A stretch of 10,065 nucleotides of DNA from an uncultured Oscillibacter sp. (GTDB lineage Bacteria > Bacillota > Clostridia > Oscillospirales > Oscillospiraceae): the NCBI GenBank assembly GCA_902490355.1, contig CABUDN010000097.1, positions 1-10,065 of the forward strand, in the 5' to 3' direction. The translations under genes were made by a program, and so were the position numbers. The notes beneath the pieces were generated by a model. It was not told the DNA's origin, ran no database searches, and worked only from the letters and a program-made list of their open reading frames with translations. This document shows, piece after piece, positions 7,198 to 10,065 of this stretch (its first letter is position 1; every line of letters starts with the position of its first letter).

Positions 7198-8202
7198 ATG
7201 AACGAGAATTTATTTCGCCCACAATTTGATACATTGAAACTGTCCGATAAGCTCTGGTTGATGCAGACATTGGCGACTCGTTATAATTTGACATTCAAAG
7301 AACTATACGCCTTTTCCCGCTGGGGACAAAGCTGCACCACCGGCCTATTTGAAAAAGGTGGCCGGGAGTTTGTCTTTGTCCCAGGCGATACCGTGATTCT
7401 TGGCTGGGAGGGCTTTGTACACGGGATGGACAAGGCCAACCAAGAGGAACTGGCGGATATTTTTGCGGAAATCGAATATGAGGGCTCTGTGGAGGAATTT
7501 CTCCGGCAGGGCATGACCCCAGTACGCCGGGTGACCATCGGCCCCATGTTCGTAGGCAGAAAACTGGAGGAGATCGGCTGGGAAAGCGTACCCATGAACG
7601 ATCCACGCATCACCGCCCACCCCGACTGGCTGGAAAACTTGCAGAAGTGGGCGGGCCAGAACAGCCAGAGTTTTGAGATACACGAAACTGTCCGCTTTGA
7701 ACGCAATGGTGATAGCTGGCGGGCGTGGCTGTGCCATCCAATGACCTACCCGGAGTTTCAGCGGTCCCTATTGTGGGAGCTGACAGCCACACTTCCTACA
7801 CCGGATGAGTGGGCCTATCTGTGCGGGGGCGGATGCCGCACCCTGTTTCCCTGGGGCGATGGGCTGGACTATACCATGAAACTGTACCACTTTGAAGGCC
7901 CAGAGAATCAGGGCAAGCCATACGACATGGAGCAGCCCAACTTCTTTGGCCTGTCTATCGCCTACGACCCTTATAAACGGGAGCTGGTAGACGGGAAAAC
8001 ATTGACCACCTGCGGCGGTGACGGCGGCTGCAATATCTGCGGTGGTACGGGGCCTTTGCTTGGATATTTGCCGTGTTCCCCTCACTGCAAACCGGAGGTT
8101 CGGGAGGATAACGAGATCCACAATGACTATGACTTTTTCCGTCCTGTTATCCGGGTGCAGACATCCGGGTGGAGAATGGGTTCGCCCGGAGATGAGAGGT
8201 GA
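7198..8202 (+). CDS. Formylglycine-generating-enzyme-like (SUMF1-fold) protein
   Basis: A 334-aa cytoplasmic-type protein. The C-terminal two-thirds show the order of landmarks of the FGE-sulfatase/SUMF1 domain: EFVFVPGDTVILGW (57-70), LPTPDEWAYLCGGG (199-212) resembling the usual LPTEAEWEYAARGG, FPWGDG (217-222), QPNFFGLSIAYDPYKRELV (246-264) where enzymes have PN.FGLYDM.GNVWEW, and a closing FFRPVIRV (313-320) in place of GFR. True FGE and ergothioneine-type enzymes have a conserved RGGSW/cysteine core, not clearly present. Instead residues 272-297 carry CGGDGGC..CGG and five cysteines (272, 278, 281, 293, 297). A non-enzymatic binding role or immunity function is inferred. Start ATG 7198 is preferred over ATG 7192 because GAGGG (7186-7190) then lies seven bases away. 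The stop TGA (8200-8202) overlaps the GAGGTGA before the next gene. Confidence 0.8.
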   Translation: MNENLFRPQFDTLKLSDKLWLMQTLATRYNLTFKELYAFSRWGQSCTTGLFEKGGREFVFVPGDTVILGWEGFVHGMDKANQEELADIFAEIEYEGSVEEFLRQGMTPVRRVTIGPMFVGRKLEEIGWESVPMNDPRITAHPDWLENLQKWAGQNSQSFEIHETVRFERNGDSWRAWLCHPMTYPEFQRSLLWELTATLPTPDEWAYLCGGGCRTLFPWGDGLDYTMKLYHFEGPENQGKPYDMEQPNFFGLSIAYDPYKRELVDGKTLTTCGGDGGCNICGGTGPLLGYLPCSPHCKPEVREDNEIHNDYDFFRPVIRVQTSGWRMGSPGDER

Positions 8203-8211
8203 TATTACCAA

Positions 8212-8460
8212 ATGATCGATGCAATTATGAAAATCCACACCACTTCTTCTTCGGTTACATTTGAATGTGGTGATATTGCCATTATTGGAAACGGTGAGTT
8301 TCGGGCTTCATCAGGAAAAGTGGATGGTTTTATCCTGTATGCCGACACTTTACAGTATGAAAATGGGGCGAAGCTTTCACAGTATGAGCAGGAACATCTG
8401 AAGTGCCTGTATCAGCACTTTGCATTGAACCATGAAGATTTCATAGACTGGGATATTTGA
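8212..8460 (+). CDS. Imm74-like small immunity protein
   Basis: An 82-aa acidic protein. An N-terminal beta-rich half (SSSVTFECGDIAIIGNGEFR) is followed by GFILYADTLQYENG and an alpha-helical segment (SQYEQEHLKCLYQHFALNH) ending in FIDWDI. This pattern, two or three short strands, a GF..YA.S/T.. element, a loop, then one helix, recalls immunity protein family Imm74 of polymorphic toxin systems; the match is from memory and is not strong. ATG 8212 is 11 bases after GAGGT (8196-8200); ATG 8227 is an in-frame alternative that would remove five residues. The gene is clearly more A/T-rich than both large neighbours, as expected if it was acquired separately. Confidence 0.7.
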   Translation: MIDAIMKIHTTSSSVTFECGDIAIIGNGEFRASSGKVDGFILYADTLQYENGAKLSQYEQEHLKCLYQHFALNHEDFIDWDI

Positions 8461-8504
8461 AAAGAGATTTCCCCATGAAATGGTAACAGATTGAGCACAG
8501 GAGT

Positions 8505-8511
8505 AAGGAGG
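8505..8511 (+). promoter_or_regulatory. AAGGAGG ribosome binding site deciding a start
   Basis: AAGGAGG at 8505-8511 sits six bases before ATG 8518. It lies inside the longer reading frame that opens at GTG 8491, so it supports ATG 8518 as the true start of the LRR/NTF2 gene. Confidence 0.7.
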
Positions 8512-8517
8512 AAAGCT

Positions 8518-9477
8518 ATGGAATGGCCAAAACGGGCGCGGACAGTGGACTGGGAAAACGGTGTCCTGACCTTAGACAGAGAGAAGCAATTTGAACTCCC
8601 GGAGCTGACCGCAGAGATCATGGAGCGGTTGGCCGGTTACACCCTGGTGGGCTTCCATGTGAAAGGGTATCCGGTATCGGATGAACTGCTTACACCCTTT
8701 GCCGGGCACAAAAGCATGGCCAACTTCGGCGTGGAGGATGGGGTGCTCACGGATGCCTGTTTTCCCATCTTTTCCGCCATGCCCAAGCTGCGCTATTTGC
8801 TGCTGGACGGCAACGCCGCCATCCACGGCGGCGGCCTGTCCGCCCTGCGGGAATGTAAAATAGATCTTCTTACCCTCAACCGCACCGGGCTGGACGATGC
8901 CGGGCTGCTCCAGGCGGCATCTATCCCCAAGCTCTCCCACATCCAGCTCGACCACACCGCCGTTACCTATGAGGGCCTGCTGGCCATCGCCGGCAACAAC
9001 TACATCAAGCCGGTGGCCCATATGCAATTCACCCAGGAGCAGATGGAGCACTTCTCCCAGCTTCAGCGGGAGAAGGCGAAAAAGCCCGCCCAGCTGGACG
9101 AGCAGGCGGCGGAGGAATGCCGCAGGGTGTTGTCCGCTTTCTTTGCCGAGATGACGGAATGGGAGCAGTATATGGAGCGGGCCGGGTTTGAGGACGCCGA
9201 GGCTGTGCCCCGTCTGCTGGCGATCTGGGAGAAGTATGTGAGCGAAAAGCCCCGCCCTGGCTACCGGCCCCTGGGCCTCTCGTACAGCGCTCAGGGCACC
9301 TACAAGGGGGAACTGTTTCTGGATGCGGAGCAGATCACCCGGAATAAGCTCTACATCTACACCAGAGAGGAAGTAACCGGCTTTGACCGCCGCTTTCTCA
9401 TGAAGCGCGTGGGCGAGGGTTGGAAGATTGACGGGGTACAGGAGCGGCTGGACGGCTGGCAGCGAACAGGATTATAA
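8518..9477 (+). CDS. Leucine-rich-repeat plus NTF2-like immunity-type protein
   Basis: A 319-aa cytoplasmic-type protein with two parts. Residues about 20-165 are leucine-rich repeats, best seen in MPKLRYLLLDGNAAI (88-102), CKIDLLTLNRTGLDDAGLL (113-131), and IPKLSHIQLDHTAVTYEGLL (136-155), each about 24 residues apart. After a charged linker (175-198), residues 199-319 have the layout of an NTF2-like domain: an opening helix with Phe and Trp (VLSAFFAEMTEWEQY, 204-218), strands around TYKGELFLD and NKLYIYTRE, and a closing FLMKRVGEGWKIDGVQERL (293-311), typical of NTF2-fold immunity proteins where a strand ending in GWKID is common. LRRs probably provide recognition, and the NTF2-like part binds or blocks a target; both are inferences. 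Start is ATG 8518, chosen by AAGGAGG. Much more G/C-rich than both neighbours, so probably of separate origin. Confidence 0.85.
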   Translation: MEWPKRARTVDWENGVLTLDREKQFELPELTAEIMERLAGYTLVGFHVKGYPVSDELLTPFAGHKSMANFGVEDGVLTDACFPIFSAMPKLRYLLLDGNAAIHGGGLSALRECKIDLLTLNRTGLDDAGLLQAASIPKLSHIQLDHTAVTYEGLLAIAGNNYIKPVAHMQFTQEQMEHFSQLQREKAKKPAQLDEQAAEECRRVLSAFFAEMTEWEQYMERAGFEDAEAVPRLLAIWEKYVSEKPRPGYRPLGLSYSAQGTYKGELFLDAEQITRNKLYIYTREEVTGFDRRFLMKRVGEGWKIDGVQERLDGWQRTGL

Positions 9478-9491
9478 GGGAGGCATAATGG

Positions 9492-10061
9492 ATGATATAT
9501 AGGTTTACGGAAGTATTAAACGATCTTGTCAATTATTTTATTCTTGGTGACATTTTACTGCTGGAAAACTGGAAACGCGCAAATCATCTTACAGATGATT
9601 TGGCGATAGAGTTTACCACAAACGAAAGTGGTGACAGGGCGTTTGCTGAAGGAATTGTTATCCCAATGACCGGTATTGAGAACTATCCCTATACCATATT
9701 GTTCAATCTCTCTGGTGACAGGCCGGAGCTGTGCAAAGAAAAAAACCGATTGCAGTTTCGGAAAAGTGGCTATTCCCTCAAAGTAGCTCATAATACGCTG
9801 CTGCTTTTTACATGGCCGAGATTGAAACAGTTTACTCCTGAAAAGGTGAAAGATCTGATTTCTTACTATAGAGTGCATAAAAAGCCGATTATTGAGCTTG
9901 CAAATGGCTGGTATCATATCGAGATTTTGGGCGGAGAAACCTTGCAGGATGGGGACTATGAACCTACATTTGAATTTGTGATACAACCAGCCACAAACGA
10001 AGAAGCAACCATAAATACAGATATGAATTTTAGTTTTGAAATTACAAGCTCTGCTTATTAG
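9492..10061 (+). CDS. Uncharacterised 189-aa protein, possible immunity protein
   Basis: I do not recognise a family. The 189-aa product has no signal peptide or membrane segment; it is alpha/beta-looking, beginning MIYRFTEVLNDLVNYFILGD, with GIVIPMTGIENYPYTILFNLSGD in the middle (a strand pair in two parts: GIVIPMTG and YPYTILFNLSGD), a helix TPEKVKDLISYYRVH, and a strand-rich end with WYHIEILGGE and PTFEFVIQP. Start ATG 9492 has GGGAGG (9478-9483) eight bases upstream; an earlier ATG at 9488 gives only four codons before TAG. The gene is much richer in A and T (about 38% GC by hand count at 9541-9600) than the gene before it (about 70% at 8881-8940), suggesting separate acquisition. Its stop, TAG, is the last feature before the window ends. 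Confidence 0.8.
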   Translation: MIYRFTEVLNDLVNYFILGDILLLENWKRANHLTDDLAIEFTTNESGDRAFAEGIVIPMTGIENYPYTILFNLSGDRPELCKEKNRLQFRKSGYSLKVAHNTLLLFTWPRLKQFTPEKVKDLISYYRVHKKPIIELANGWYHIEILGGETLQDGDYEPTFEFVIQPATNEEATINTDMNFSFEITSSAY

Positions 10062-10065
10062 AGAA

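Overview
The window is a compact block of bacterial genes, all on the + strand and separated by 0 to about 66 bases. The main clues to origin are strong AGGAGG/GAGGT-type ribosome binding sites, moderately high GC in the larger genes, and protein families I associate with gut Firmicutes. Together they suggest a Clostridia member, perhaps of the Oscillospiraceae or Lachnospiraceae. That assignment is inference, because no rRNA or taxonomic marker gene is present.

Layout: a possible 3' end of an upstream gene (1-53). Two tandem paralogs of about 490 and 460 aa follow, which I tentatively place in DUF6138 (60-1529 and 1526-2908). Next come a DUF5713 protein (2920-3246), an 810-aa multidomain protein with a beta-propeller-like middle and a DUF6892-like C-terminus (3313-5745), and a tiny 48-codon ORF (5751-5897). 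A NADAR/YbiA-like protein with an extra N-terminal module (5909-6769) is followed by an unrecognised 125-aa protein (6779-7156), a formylglycine-generating-enzyme-like protein without obvious catalytic motifs (7198-8202), and a small Imm74-like protein (8212-8460). The block ends with a leucine-rich-repeat plus NTF2-like protein (8518-9477) and an unrecognised AT-rich gene (9492-10061).

Taken together this looks like a polyimmunity locus: a string of unrelated, mostly cytoplasmic small or modular proteins of the kinds that neutralise polymorphic or contact-dependent toxins, without any recognisable toxin, secretion gene, transposase or integrase in the window. The genes would not form a pathway. 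Each would protect against a different incoming effector. The NADAR gene fits if it acts as an orphan antitoxin against a nucleic-acid ADP-ribosylating toxin. Base composition changes sharply between genes, as expected if they were gathered one at a time.

Translational coupling is common: stop codons overlap the next start (1526-1529, 5894-5897) or the next ribosome binding site (51, 2906, 5743, 6767, 8200). This implies co-transcription over most of the window. I see no convincing promoter, terminator, RNA gene or CRISPR array. No intergenic gap exceeds 70 bases.
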